Program-made: the position numbers and the translations under genes
Origin: Phragmites australis
Lineage: Eukaryota > Streptophyta > Magnoliopsida > Poales > Poaceae
DNA: 64,000 bases
Direction of reading: 5' to 3'
NCBI RefSeq assembly: GCF_958298935.1
Contig: NC_084923.1
Coordinates: 23,784,501 to 23,848,500, forward strand
Notes under the pieces: generated by a model
Told to the model about the DNA's origin: nothing
Seen by the model: the letters and a program-made list of their open reading frames with translations, nothing else
Databases searched by the model: none
Shown here: piece after piece, positions 1 through 10,306 of the stretch
Numbering within the stretch: position 1 is the stretch's first letter
How the letters are laid out: each line of letters opens with the position of its first letter

Positions 1-3000
1 GGTGCCCGAGAGGCCCTTACATTCTCTCCAGAGGGTGGGCGAGGGCGCACTCCAGCTCGCAGTTGCAGGTGTAGCCAAGTACGGGCTGGCTTGCACATAC
101 GCATGCAATTTTGGCCACAGCTCGCTTGCATAGAGGGTGGGGTCGCTACGCGTGTATCAAACCATGCCTACTCGCATGGAGACGATATATCCGGGCTGAA
201 GGTAGCCTGAATGCTAGCATTTTGCTTATGGCGCTTGGTGCTTTCTCTTGCTTTCTCCTTCTGGCAAGGCTTTGTTCGCATCCCCATGGGCGTCGCGCTG
301 TTGGAGGATGGAGTTGCATGCCCTGAACAGATACGACGAGAGCCCCACTCATAAGAGGAGGCTCAAACTTGGAGACGGAGCATGTGAGTGTAAAGGAGAG
401 AGCGAGAGAAATATCATTTGTGTAATGGAAAAAACCACTGGGGTCCCCCCTCTGCTGCCCTTGGAGGGTATATTTATAGAGAGAAGGGGCATGGGAAATT
501 ATTGGTCTGCCCTTAAGATATTATGTTACAATCATATGCTTAGAGGGGTAATTTTGGTATTTCACCCCTTCACATATCATGTGCTAGCTAAGATACTATG
601 ATAGCTATAGTAATATCACAGTGCACCATCTAAATATCTCCAAGCTGGGGCGTTCCCCCAACACATATTAACTTTCATGGCAACTTTGATATATAAAACT
701 TCCATATGAATAATCTTCAATTGTGATTGCAATGCAAATGTATACGGTGCAATGCAAATGTATGCAATGCAATGCATATGTCCACTACCTTCATACCCAA
801 CAAGGTATGAAGTTGCATCATATTACGACCATATACAATATTGTACGGTTCGGTCATAACCATAAGATCATGACATAACTTCAAGAGCACTCAAGAATAG
901 TCATATAACTTTTTCACTGACCTGGCTTATACACTCTAAAATAGTTATATGACTTCCTCACTGACTTGGCTCAAATGCAATGCAGATGATATATTGCAAT
1001 CGTAAGAAAGAGAACCACATAGTTCAACATCCTTCACATATCCAAACATAAGGCATACTTAAAGTTAAATGACAGAAGTTATAATTCTCAATATGTATCA
1101 ACATGTATATCATACTTCAAATTGGCAAATAGACTACTCAACTATAAGATCTCATATAAAAAATTATTTCTATGCAAAACATAGACAGAATAAGTACTAC
1201 ACATATGCTAACTCCTCATTCACCGTTTTTATCTTTTACATCATGTATAAAACAGCAAGACTGCATTACCAATACTACTTATGATCTTATAAAATAGCCT
1301 GAGTTATGAAATTCACTTAAACCCTACCTTTATACTATAAGGACATAGGTATAACATTCATTTTAGATATGAGTGAGACAACATGTCCATTTTATCTTCC
1401 ATTTAGTGTAGTTTTCCAACCTACTTCACTACCTCCATCAAAGATCATAGTGTGACCGCTTCTGTAAGCTTCTACATAACACGCATCATTATCCTCATAT
1501 ATTCTAGCAATTGAAAGATATAATGTGTAGATGTGCTAAAAATGACTAAAACCCACAAATAGTATTATCGTCATTATATTAAATTACACCATCTATGTAA
1601 CTAATAAGGATTATTACATCATCTTCATAAATATAACAAAAGTAGACCATATAAAAAAGATCTACATGTGTGCATTATAAAATGAACCACGATCTGAACT
1701 GCAAAAGCCCTCATACAGAAAATAATCATGAAGAACATACACAACCATCTTAACATATTAAAACATCACTTAAAGTCATCTTTCATATTATTAAGTCTAA
1801 ACATGTGTACTGCATTTATGGGTGATGGTAGTAAAAATAACAAGTTAAGGTTATAGCAACAACCGCTACATTCACTTGCCTCTACCAAAGACAAAGACAA
1901 GCAATGCATGCCTTGGTGCAGCACCACCTGCTCAAACACTCATATATTAGTACCACTACATGCTAAAACAACATGCAAGCAACAAGGAATGTAGTCCTAG
2001 GCCCGACAACCCGTCAAACAAACAAAATAGCAAACATCTTGTTCGCTTAACAGCAGAAGCACTGCTTATCTTTTTCGTATCATTTAATATACAAAAGCAA
2101 TGATAGCAAAAAAATATGTTTCTACAAACTATAGAATGAGGCCTAAACTTTAATGAGGAGACATAATTTTATGGTGTCGTTAAAAGGGCATAAAGAACAA
2201 TGAAAAACAGAGGACGTAACCTATCTCTGAGTTCTGACCAACATATTTCTACAAATCACCACAGTCAGTATGTTGCTCCGAAAATTATAAATTTTATAAA
2301 GATATATTAAAACATTATCTACAACTTTTGTTATTATGAGAAAATTTACAAAAAATCATTAAAGCCACTAAATCTAACCACAAACAGAAACTGGATTATG
2401 AATCCAACTCTGCTACACAGCAGATTTCCAACCTCTATTTCACCTAATCCACTCGGCCCAAAATTCTCGAACAAACACATAAACTAGGTCTCTAAGTCCT
2501 CTACAACTCTCTTATTCATCGATACTACAGGAAATATCGTCTTTATTGCCTAAACCATCAAAATAGCAACCCTGCCCGATAAGACTGCGTGCAAAACACC
2601 GATTACATGAAATCGATAGTTTCCCTTAATTAAACCATCCCCTAACGACGTGCTATGCACTAAAACACATCCAAAACAGGGGAAACATCTTGTATTTGTT
2701 ACCTAGGTCATCACGTGAAGAACCCCTTCCCTTTTCTTCTTCCTTCATCCTTCCTTCTCTCTTCATATTTGGCACTATAGCACTAGAATATTGTAGCCCT
2801 AGCTACTGTAGCAGAGTGGCGACCAGGTGGGGAGAGAGGGAGAAATAGCCAACCCTAGGGGAAAAGAGCCCGGTTTGGGCCTTGGACCCAGAGTGGGGTG
2901 GTGGCCTGGGCCCAAGTTGGGTCAAAGTGGGAAAAAGAGGTCAGTTGGCCCCAAAGCCAGCCCAAACATTATTTATTCTATTTTAAATATTATATCAAGG

Positions 3001-3546
3001 TATATTTTACTATCCATGATTTGCTGGAAAAACTGAAAAATGACTTTTTGGCCTCTAGGGAATTATTATCGCCCCTCCTTAAAAAGAATTCATCCCCTAA
3101 TTCACCCACTCCAAAAATGGAAAAAGAATAGACAAGGGGACGGTTGAACCGCAAATCTCAAAGGAGCTCAAAGTATATCAGAAGCAACTATTCAGGGACT
3201 CAGGACACTTCTCATTTGGATTAGTTCATCCTGGGATCCTGCACATCTATAAGGCATTCTACCATATAACACACACCTATAGGGCACGCACCGAAGATCC
3301 CAAGCTACGCACTGGGCGCACTCAACTCTAAGATCCTGTTACACACAATCGGCCAAAACTCAATCTCAAACTCCGGGTCTTGAAAAACACTCTCAAACTT
3401 TGGCAACTCACTCAAGAAGAATGTGCTACTACACAAAACATTGACTACAATAGGCCAAACTCAACTACGGGATGAAAATTGCCCGACAACCAAGTAGGGC
3501 CACAAAATACCTCTACGACACACCTCTTACTATGGAAAATAAGGTC
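1..3546. other. gene-poor repeat-rich stretch
   Basis: I see no coding region with family resemblance here; the short open frames do not look protein-like. A 31-bp unit is imperfectly duplicated at 896-926 and 940-970 (both read about ATATGACT...CACTGACYTGGCT). A short microrepeat of GCAATGCAAATGTAT type lies around 729-780. The 360-3130 part has the look of a long LTR (TATATTTATAG near 465 and GC-rich 2700-2990), but no ends, primer-binding site or target duplication could be fixed, so it is left unclassified. Confidence 0.5.
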
Positions 3547-4290
3547 TGTCGGAGGGTGAACTCCTCAAGCAGGGATCCGGAGGGACCCCCTTTGAGATTC
3601 GGCTGGGGGGATGATTCTGAATCCGTTTTGTGGGTGAAATAAATGGGCGTAAATGCGATGCAGGTGGAATGAAATGATCGGATGCAGAAAGTAGTAAATG
3701 CTCAGGAGGTTTTTTAGACAGGTTTGGGATGCACTAATCGTAAATGAAGCATCGGGCCTCTCACTATCTGACACCTCACAACTGGGCCTCTGTGGGGACC
3801 ACCGGCGAAGGACTTCTCAAGCCCTCGGGGAACTGAGTGCTCGGGAGCCACTGTTCGCTGCCCCAAGCACTCTCTCCCGTATATGCCCTTTCTTGGTCCT
3901 CGGAGAACTAAGTGCTCGGGGGCCACTGTTCACGGCCCCAAGCACTCTCTCTCGGAACTGACTTTCCTTGGGTCCTCAGGGGACTCAGGTGCTCGGGGGC
4001 CACTGTTCGTAGCCCCGAGCACCATCTTCCCGGCACTTGGCTTTTCTGGTCGTCGGGAAACTTGAGTGCTCGAGGGCCACTGTTCGCAGCCCCGAGCACT
4101 CTCTTCCCGGGACTTGGTCTTCTTGGGCCATCGGGGAACTCGGGGACCACTGTTCATGGCCCCGAGCACCCTCTCCCGGGACTTGGTCTTCTCGTACCTC
4201 GCGGAGATGATCCCCACGGGAGGGCGCCACATGGCAATCTGCTGATCTGGCCTCGGGACTCGGGGACCCCTGGTTCCTGTGTCACCGACA
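3547..4290 (+). mobile_element. candidate LTR of a Gypsy-type element (solo or truncated)
   Basis: The segment begins TGTCGGAGGGTGAACTCC and ends ACCGACA, so its termini form the inverted pair TGTCGG/CCGACA expected of an LTR. The opening words (a GGATCCGGAGGGACCCCC block, then GATTCGGCT) resemble LTRs I recall from panicoid Gypsy families; that is memory, not a search. The 5 bp on each side (AGGTC and ACAGC) do not match, so no target duplication supports a clean solo LTR. The tandem hairpin repeat array lies in its second half. Confidence 0.5.
3823..4197 (+). repeat. five tandem ~76-bp units, each with an inverted repeat
   Basis: Units start near 3823, 3898, 3974, 4051 and 4129, so the period drifts 75, 76, 77, 78. 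Each carries GTGCTCGGGGGCCAC, a 5-nt spacer TGTTC, and a near-complement ending GCCCCGAGCAC, so every unit can fold into a ~13-bp GC-rich hairpin. The last unit has lost the left arm's GTGCT. The long open frames on both strands across here come from this repeat and are not genes. Confidence 0.85.
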
Positions 4291-4840
4291 ACAGCCCCCG
4301 GGCCCATTGGCATGCGATGGCTCAGAGACTGCGGATGGGGCCCTCGTCTTCATCGAGGCCGATCACAGCACCGACACCACGTGGCCTGTTTTTAGGCGCT
4401 GGTCTCTCTGGCCCAGGCTTCTGGTACGGCCCAGCGGGGAACCGAACCCATGTATGCGCATATACGTTTCGCCATACGTGCACACTAGCTAAACACTGAA
4501 TCAGATGATGGATTAGTCATGGTCCCCACGTGTCAGCCATGCTTTCCCAAATGCATATATGCATGCATGTGTGTGTTTGGCTGAGGCCAACAAAGCCAGC
4601 GCAAGAATAAAGGACAACTGACCCACAACTCAGCCTCTAAAGCTCGGACGTCTCCAATTAAGTACAGACCAAGTCGACGTGACTAGAAGCAAAAACCTCC
4701 ACGAACTGCTCGACGTGCAAGTCATGGCGCCGCTGCCGCTTAATGGCTCAATTAGCAAATAAACAAAGCAGAAAACAAATAAAAAAAGGTGAGAGGAGTT
4801 GCCGTAACAGGCCAAAATGGAACCGCCCTTTGCTCTGCTC
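4291..4840. other. non-coding stretch upstream of a TATA box
   Basis: No gene is supported. A short GT and ATGCATGC tract lies near 4550-4575. The last 100 bp (AGGCCAAAATGGAACCGCCC) run into the TATA box at 4841 and could be promoter sequence. Confidence 0.4.
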
Positions 4841-4848
4841 TATAAATA
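4841..4848 (+). promoter_or_regulatory. TATA box
   Basis: TATAAATA in the context GCTCTATAAATAGATGG matches the plant TATA consensus closely. A start site about 25-35 bp downstream (near 4870-4880) would place the hairpin array at 5141-5350 inside the transcript, about 270-480 nt from the cap. Confidence 0.55.
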
Positions 4849-4869
4849 GATGGCATGGCCAGTGGCAGA

Positions 4870-5350
4870 GTGGGGGAAGAAGAAGAAAAAGCTTGGGCAG
4901 AGCACAAGAAGACTGTTGGCGTGAGAGAAGGAGGGGAGTTCGGCCGGAGAGCACTAATAGGCTGCCGGTTTGAGAAGGCTTCTGCACGCCAAGTATTCGA
5001 CGCGTGGGAGCTTCTGCAGAAACAAGCGCTCGGCAAATACATACAAGCACTGGAGGGCAGATACTAGGGAGAAAGGAGAGGCCAGTGGAGGAGCGCCAGG
5101 GAGAAAGTTGCTGTGTGCGTAAAGGTATTGGACAAGGTGATGCTCTTGCCCTCTTCGCCGCCCTCTGATTTGGTCTATTGATACAAATCAAGAGCAGGCA
5201 TAAAGCCTCGTTCACTGGTTTGGTCCATTAATACAAACCACGATGAGATGTGTGAAGACCCCGATCTTCGGCTTGGTCCGTTGATACAATGCCAAGATGG
5301 GAAGAGCCTTGTCACTTCGTTTTGGTCTTTTGATACGAATCAAGAACAAG
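4870..5350 (+). ncRNA. candidate non-coding transcript carrying a hairpin array
   Basis: This is proposed only from the TATA box at 4841 and the structured array at 5141-5350. A 70-codon open frame (4855-5067) starts upstream of the predicted transcription start and shows no family resemblance, so I do not call it a protein. The 3' end is unknown. I do not recognise the RNA. It could also be the 5' part of a longer gene or a decayed repeat. Confidence 0.3.
5141..5350 (+). repeat. four tandem hairpin units with a conserved 11-nt loop
   Basis: Four copies of a loop close to GTCYNTTRATA occur at 5173-5183, 5223-5233, 5276-5286 and 5325-5335. Each is closed by a stem of different sequence: GATTTG/CAAATC in unit 1, GGTTTG/CAAACC in unit 2, GGCTTG/CAA-T-GCC in unit 3, GTTTTG/CGAATC (one mismatch, one G-T) in unit 4. 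An outer stem follows in every case: TGCTCTT/AAGAGCA, TCGT/ACGA, ATCTT/AAGAT, and CTT/AAG with CTTGT/ACAAG. The 3' strand is continuous between the two stems, while the 5' strand has a bulge of 19, 5, 1 and 1 nt. Paired changes keep pairing, which suggests selection on RNA structure. Confidence 0.6.
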
Positions 5351-6966
5351 TGCTGCAAAATCGTCTTCTAAAAGCTAATTAAAATATGCCTTATCTGCAC
5401 TCCGCGTATGGGTTCTGTGATCATCACGAATACCTGCCAAGAGTATAGTTGACGTTGTCAAAATCCTACAAGAAATTTCATCGGCTTCAGTCACAGCAAA
5501 GCAAGACTGGTATGGACGCGTATGGGCTCCATCCGATCTCTGGTTGAGTGTGCAGCGCGGGTCGCTGGTACTTTGCATCACGCTACCCGGCCGTTGGGAT
5601 AGGATCATGAGTGCGATCAGCAAAATCTGCTACCTGATGTCATAAATGGTAGGAATAATTGCGATCGGCCGGCTGAGATGCAAGGTCTCAGGTTACCATG
5701 CTAATGTATAACATACACGCGAATACTATGTCGGTAGCGATTGATGCAAACAGGGCAAAGAAAGCGAGTTGCATGCTACATTGCGTAGGAAATCATGTTT
5801 TACGAAATGTGCTACGAGCGTCATGATCAGTGGCATCGTCTTTTGCAATAATCATTAGATATTGCATTCATGTCTGCACGTCTTGCAACCATTATTAATT
5901 AGGTTAAGCCTCATCTAATCACATGTGATATATTCCAGGCATGCTAACACATGGGTATTTTCTTGGATGGTTGCCGTTTGTGTCACAAGTGACATGTTTA
6001 AAATAAATCAAGGTGCTAAAGTTCAGGTTGTGCCTCTGCTGCCCTCTGCGCATGGCTTCCGTGATCATAAGTACTATGCCATGAGTTGTAGCAGGCGTTC
6101 CCAAAACAAAACCAAGTAAATCAGGTGTTGCGTCCATAGCAAACCCTGCATGCACTATGTCATGAGGATTAGCTGGCATCTGCTGGTAAAATCAACAAAC
6201 TACATATTACTATAATGTGCATGTGCATCATATTAGTAGTCACTACTCATGACATGTCGTGAGTAATATTGACTTAGGCAAAATCTATAAAATTACACAC
6301 ATTATATTCTGCGCATGGAAATCATACCAATTTGTGTCATGCCATGAGCTGTGATATCAACTTGTTAAATAATAAACAAATCAACCTTGTTCGGATTAAA
6401 AACTGTGTATGAGCTCTCCATCTTCCTGAGAACCATGCTATGATGGATAATCCGAATGATATAAACATGTATGAATAAATCATGCAATCTGTTGAATATA
6501 ACATATAAACATGTCATCCCTGCATCTCGGATTGCTAGGCGAAGTGAAACATACGCATGGTGAAATTCTAATAAATCATGCAAAAATGTCAAGAAAGTGC
6601 ATGCACTAGCATCATGGAAAATAGACTGATTCCATGTTGACATCTAAACAAAATGCAAAACTAAATTCTTCGGCAAGCATTCATTCATGGCGACAAGACT
6701 GAAGATTTTTTTCTTTTCTTTTATAGTTTTGAAATACTCATATGTTGTAATCTTCCTTTTATGCCTTCATATTGAAATTCTTAATCAGGGGTTTTCTCTA
6801 TGGAGATGTAATTAACTGAATTTCTAAGTAAATGTATGAATTCAGGAAGTAATGTACTCGCAATACCTGATGCATTTTATTTTCGTCCATGTTAAATTCG
6901 AATTAAACTCAAACTTGTCTCTTTTGATGTGAAGACGGGTCCCACCCGTCCATTTCCCCGCCATCA
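5351..6966. other. AT-rich stretch without a recognised gene, ending in a probable LTR edge
   Basis: No coding region is supported. A 17-bp near-palindrome (GACGGGTCCCACCCGTC) lies at about 6934-6950. The stretch ends CCGCCATCA (6966) just before a primer-binding-like sequence, as the 3' end of an LTR would; the other end of that LTR was not found. Confidence 0.4.
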
Positions 6967-9450
6967 GATTCTGGCACACCCAGTGAGACATACTTCCCCC
7001 CTCATCTTTGAATTCCAACATGGTTACATCTTAAACGTAAAAAAAAAAGACAAATGCTATATACATGTGCATGCAAGAAAACTGATATATGGTTTTCTTA
7101 TAGGAAGGAATGGCGGCACGTGTGCAAGACTTTGTCACGCTTTGCATTGGTTCGCTTTGGGTGGATGTGCCTTTGGGTCCTTTCAAGGCCACTAGCACTA
7201 ACTCCCTGCGCACCACTGCTGCATCACCGGTTGTGGCTACTCATGAGCAAGAAGTTGACTCTACTCCTAAAGATGGATTCATTCCTGTCATGTCTAAATC
7301 TGCAAAGAGGAGAGCAAGGAGGGCTGCAGTAAAATCTAGGGAGATTGCCTCACATGAACACATCACCAACATGCATGTAGCTCTCTCCTTTAACTCAGTC
7401 CCTTCTAGCTTCTCCAAGCCTACAAGCACCAAATCAACCAAACCTGCAAGTCGTGAGGCGGTCCCAAAATTCTGCCACGCCGCACTTGGAGAATGGTCTA
7501 TTCGCACAAGGCGGATGAGGCCAACAAAGTCTACGTCGTGTGCACAGCCACCAGCATCCTCTTCAACAACTTCAAAGGCAAAGAGGGTAATCTCGCTCTC
7601 AACACGTCCCAAGGTGTTGGGGGCATGTTCTTCCAACCCTGCCCCAAGCATATTAGGGGCGGCTCCTGCCATGACTACGACCATGATGGCACCATCAACT
7701 CCAAGAGAAAGCATGGTGCTGCTGGACCAACCCCATCGTCAACATCCCCGTGACAAAGGAAAGGCTATAATGATCGAAGAAAACAACCATATGCAGCCCA
7801 TGAACAAGGGAAAAGCCGCAATGAAAGATTATAGCACTTCATCTTCATAGGGTGAACCTTACCCTCCACAGAACCGACTCCGAGCTGATTCACCGGAGTT
7901 TATCCCCTCGCCGGCCTATAATCCCGATGAGCTTGAGCCCAAGCATGAGCTTTGATGGCAAGGGGTTCACCTATCCCTTGGTGATATTAAGAAGGGACAT
8001 GTGGATCCGTTGGCTGCAATTTCTGATCCTATATCATCAGAGTTTACAATTCCACGGCAATCTGTCCAGAGTTCTATGTCACCAAAATGTCACTACCGGC
8101 GGCAACGCAATGTTTGCCGGGCATGGGCTGATTTCTCGACGGCAGTTGACTCTGTTATAACAAATTCGCAGCGTGCCTTCATCGTCGATACTATTTTGGC
8201 TCAACACGAAAGAAGTAGACGTAAGTTGCAAGCTGCAGCGAGACAAGCCCTTGAAATGTCTCTTGAACGAACTATATGCCAAGATCTCAAGGGGTTACTT
8301 CCTGGAGTGTCTACATTATATTGGTGGTGAGATCATGAGGAGAGCAGAAGCTTTGGCCAAATGGCCAGAGTACCAAGAGTTTGTAAAGAAAGATCCTCGG
8401 TGTGGGAAATACGCCAAACAAGCTGCCAACGTACGCGCAAGATGCGCCGAATACAAGCAAAGAGAGATGGCGCTACCAGCTGATTCCATGTGTAGCAAGA
8501 TACAAGGGGTGGACCTGCCATCGTCAACTCATATCAGTGACATGGAAGAGAAGAATAAATCAACCGCCCCATCTAAGAAGATGTTCACTCCTTGGCCGAC
8601 ACAAAAGAGGATCTCGAACAACGTGTTTGAGGTACTTTCTTCGATGCCAGTGGAGATCACAGAAGCGGCCGATAACACCAACGAGACATCATCTACATCG
8701 ACACATTTCAAGAGAAAGAAACCCCGAAGCAATGTTGTAGTGGGTCATCGTCCTGCAACTCGTAGTCAGACAAAGTCTAGCAATGAAGATTATCAATTAC
8801 ATTGTTCAGGGTCTTATAATCCCCTGTATGATGAGGCTTCCTATTCTGCAAATGAGCTTCCCGATGCTACTAATTTTGATGGCCTACCTTCCATAAATGG
8901 TGAACCAAGCCGTATGGAACAAGTTCTTGATACGAATGAAGGCCAATCAGTTGAGGAGCAAATGGCTCAACTCACGGCCGTACTCCAACAGAAAGAAGAT
9001 GAAATAGCTGCACTCCGTCAACAAGTGGCAGCCTATTATACAAGTCGGGAGAATGAGAGACATGCTTCTACAAGTCAAAGTAGCCATCAACCATCAACTC
9101 CAATTAGCATTGAGGCGATACAAAGAATGATCGCTGAAGGAGTAAAAGCCCAATACATGCAAACACATTACTCTATGTGTCCAGGGTATGTTAAACCATA
9201 CCCGCCAGATATAGACATGGTGTTGTTCCCAAGTAATTATCGTCAACCGCAGTTCAACAAGTTCAGCGGATCGGGGTCCCCTCATGAACATGTAGCCCAC
9301 TTCCTAGCAGCTTGCCAAGATACATCACATAATGGGGCCCTTCTCCTCCGACAATTTGTGCAAACTTTATCAAGGCCTGCCTTTACTTGGTATAGCAAAT
9401 TAGCTCCAGCAGAGGTGGCTAGTATTGATGAGGTGGATGCGAGCCGATAA
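6967..9450 (+). mobile_element. truncated Gypsy retrotransposon 5' leader and gag
   Basis: A leader sequence TCTGGCACACCCAGTGAGAC at 6969-6988 resembles the primer-binding region of grass Gypsy elements. Open frames 7110-7850 and 8173-9450, bridged by a frame-broken stretch, encode a basic low-complexity N-terminal region, a coiled segment (about MAQLTAVLQQKEDEIAALRQ) and a gag core with FSGSGSPHEHVAHFLAAC and LLRQFVQTLSRPAFTWYSKL. That last motif is characteristic of retrotransposon gag. The frame runs out of similarity right after WYSKLAP and stops at 9450; no zinc knuckle, protease, reverse transcriptase or integrase follows. It is a dead fragment. Confidence 0.75.
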
Positions 9451-10306
9451 GCGGAGGTAACCAACGCCCATCCGCGGAGGTGATCGACACATGACTGGAG
9501 TTGAGGTTATTACTTGTCGATCTATGTAGGCGATAGCAGGGCCCGGAGATTATGGCCAGATTTTAGAAATAGACTATAAGAAGAAAATATAACACAATTA
9601 TTGAAGATCTTATCGTAGTTTTGAAAGAGATGAGGAAAAACCGTTAATTGACATTGGCCTTTCATTATGTGATGATTATTTATCTTGATTTAATTTTTAG
9701 AAATAGAGTAACAGAAGGAAAGAGATCATACTGTAATCAAGGAAGGCGACCAAAGATGATGCGATCGGAGTAGATTGATTATTAATCGTTTAATTGATTA
9801 TGACTTTTTCATATTATATAAGAGGGGGAAGACGGGGACCAACTTTGATTGTTTGATAGTGTAAGATGTATGATGGAGATCGTTCTAATCTGCTACTATT
9901 AATCTATTTTTATTGATATAGATATTAGTGTTGTAATTACTGTTATTATTATTTTAATATAATCCATGCCGGTTCGGGAAAAAAATTATTGGTTCTCAAA
10001 CTCGTTCGTTGCAACCAAGAGGGCCTCACGAAACAGCAACTCATCTGCGGCCCACGACAAGTCGAACATGCGGGCGGCCCCACGTAGATGGTCCGAGCCC
10101 AACTCCCTCCCGCAACGTCTCGATCGTTAGGGTTTTGATGAGGAGGCGGCGGCGGCGGCTGGCTGGCTCGTCTTACCTCTTTTTAAGCTGGACACCTCAC
10201 CTCCGGTTTGGGTCGTCGGCTGCTAGGGTTTTTCTTCACAGGGTGAAGGCGAGGCGAAGCAAAGAGATCCCTTCCCCTCTCTCGCGCTCGAGCCTAGTTA
10301 GCCGCC
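9451..10306 (+). promoter_or_regulatory. intergenic DNA and SmG promoter with telo-boxes and a GGCCCA site
   Basis: 9451-9960 is AT-rich with nothing recognisable. From about 10000 it becomes GC-rich. A GGCCCA element lies at 10039-10044, and telo-box motifs TTAGGGTTT and TAGGGTTT lie at 10127-10135 and 10224-10231. The pairing of GGCCCA-type site II elements with telo-boxes is known from plant genes for ribosomal and other housekeeping proteins, which fits the small nuclear ribonucleoprotein gene that follows. The transcription start was not determined. Confidence 0.5.

Noticed and set aside
3823..4197. CRISPR-like regular repeats
   Set aside because: Units are contiguous without unique spacers and lie in a plant LTR.
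3698..4499. Long overlapping open frames on both strands, up to 195 codons
   Set aside because: They follow the ~76-bp GC-rich tandem repeat; low-complexity content and no family motif.
4855..5067. 70-codon frame next to the TATA box
   Set aside because: Its ATG lies only 7 bp after the TATA box, upstream of any plausible start site, and it resembles nothing known to me.
5141..5350. Hammerhead ribozyme or miR2118-type cluster as explanation of the hairpins
   Set aside because: The CUGAUGA and GAAA ribozyme core is absent and the arms are too short and unlike known miRNA sequences.
5919..6179. Reverse-strand 86-codon frame with LLGFVLGTPATTHGIV
   Set aside because: It reads somewhat protein-like but has no splice-supported extension and no family I can name.
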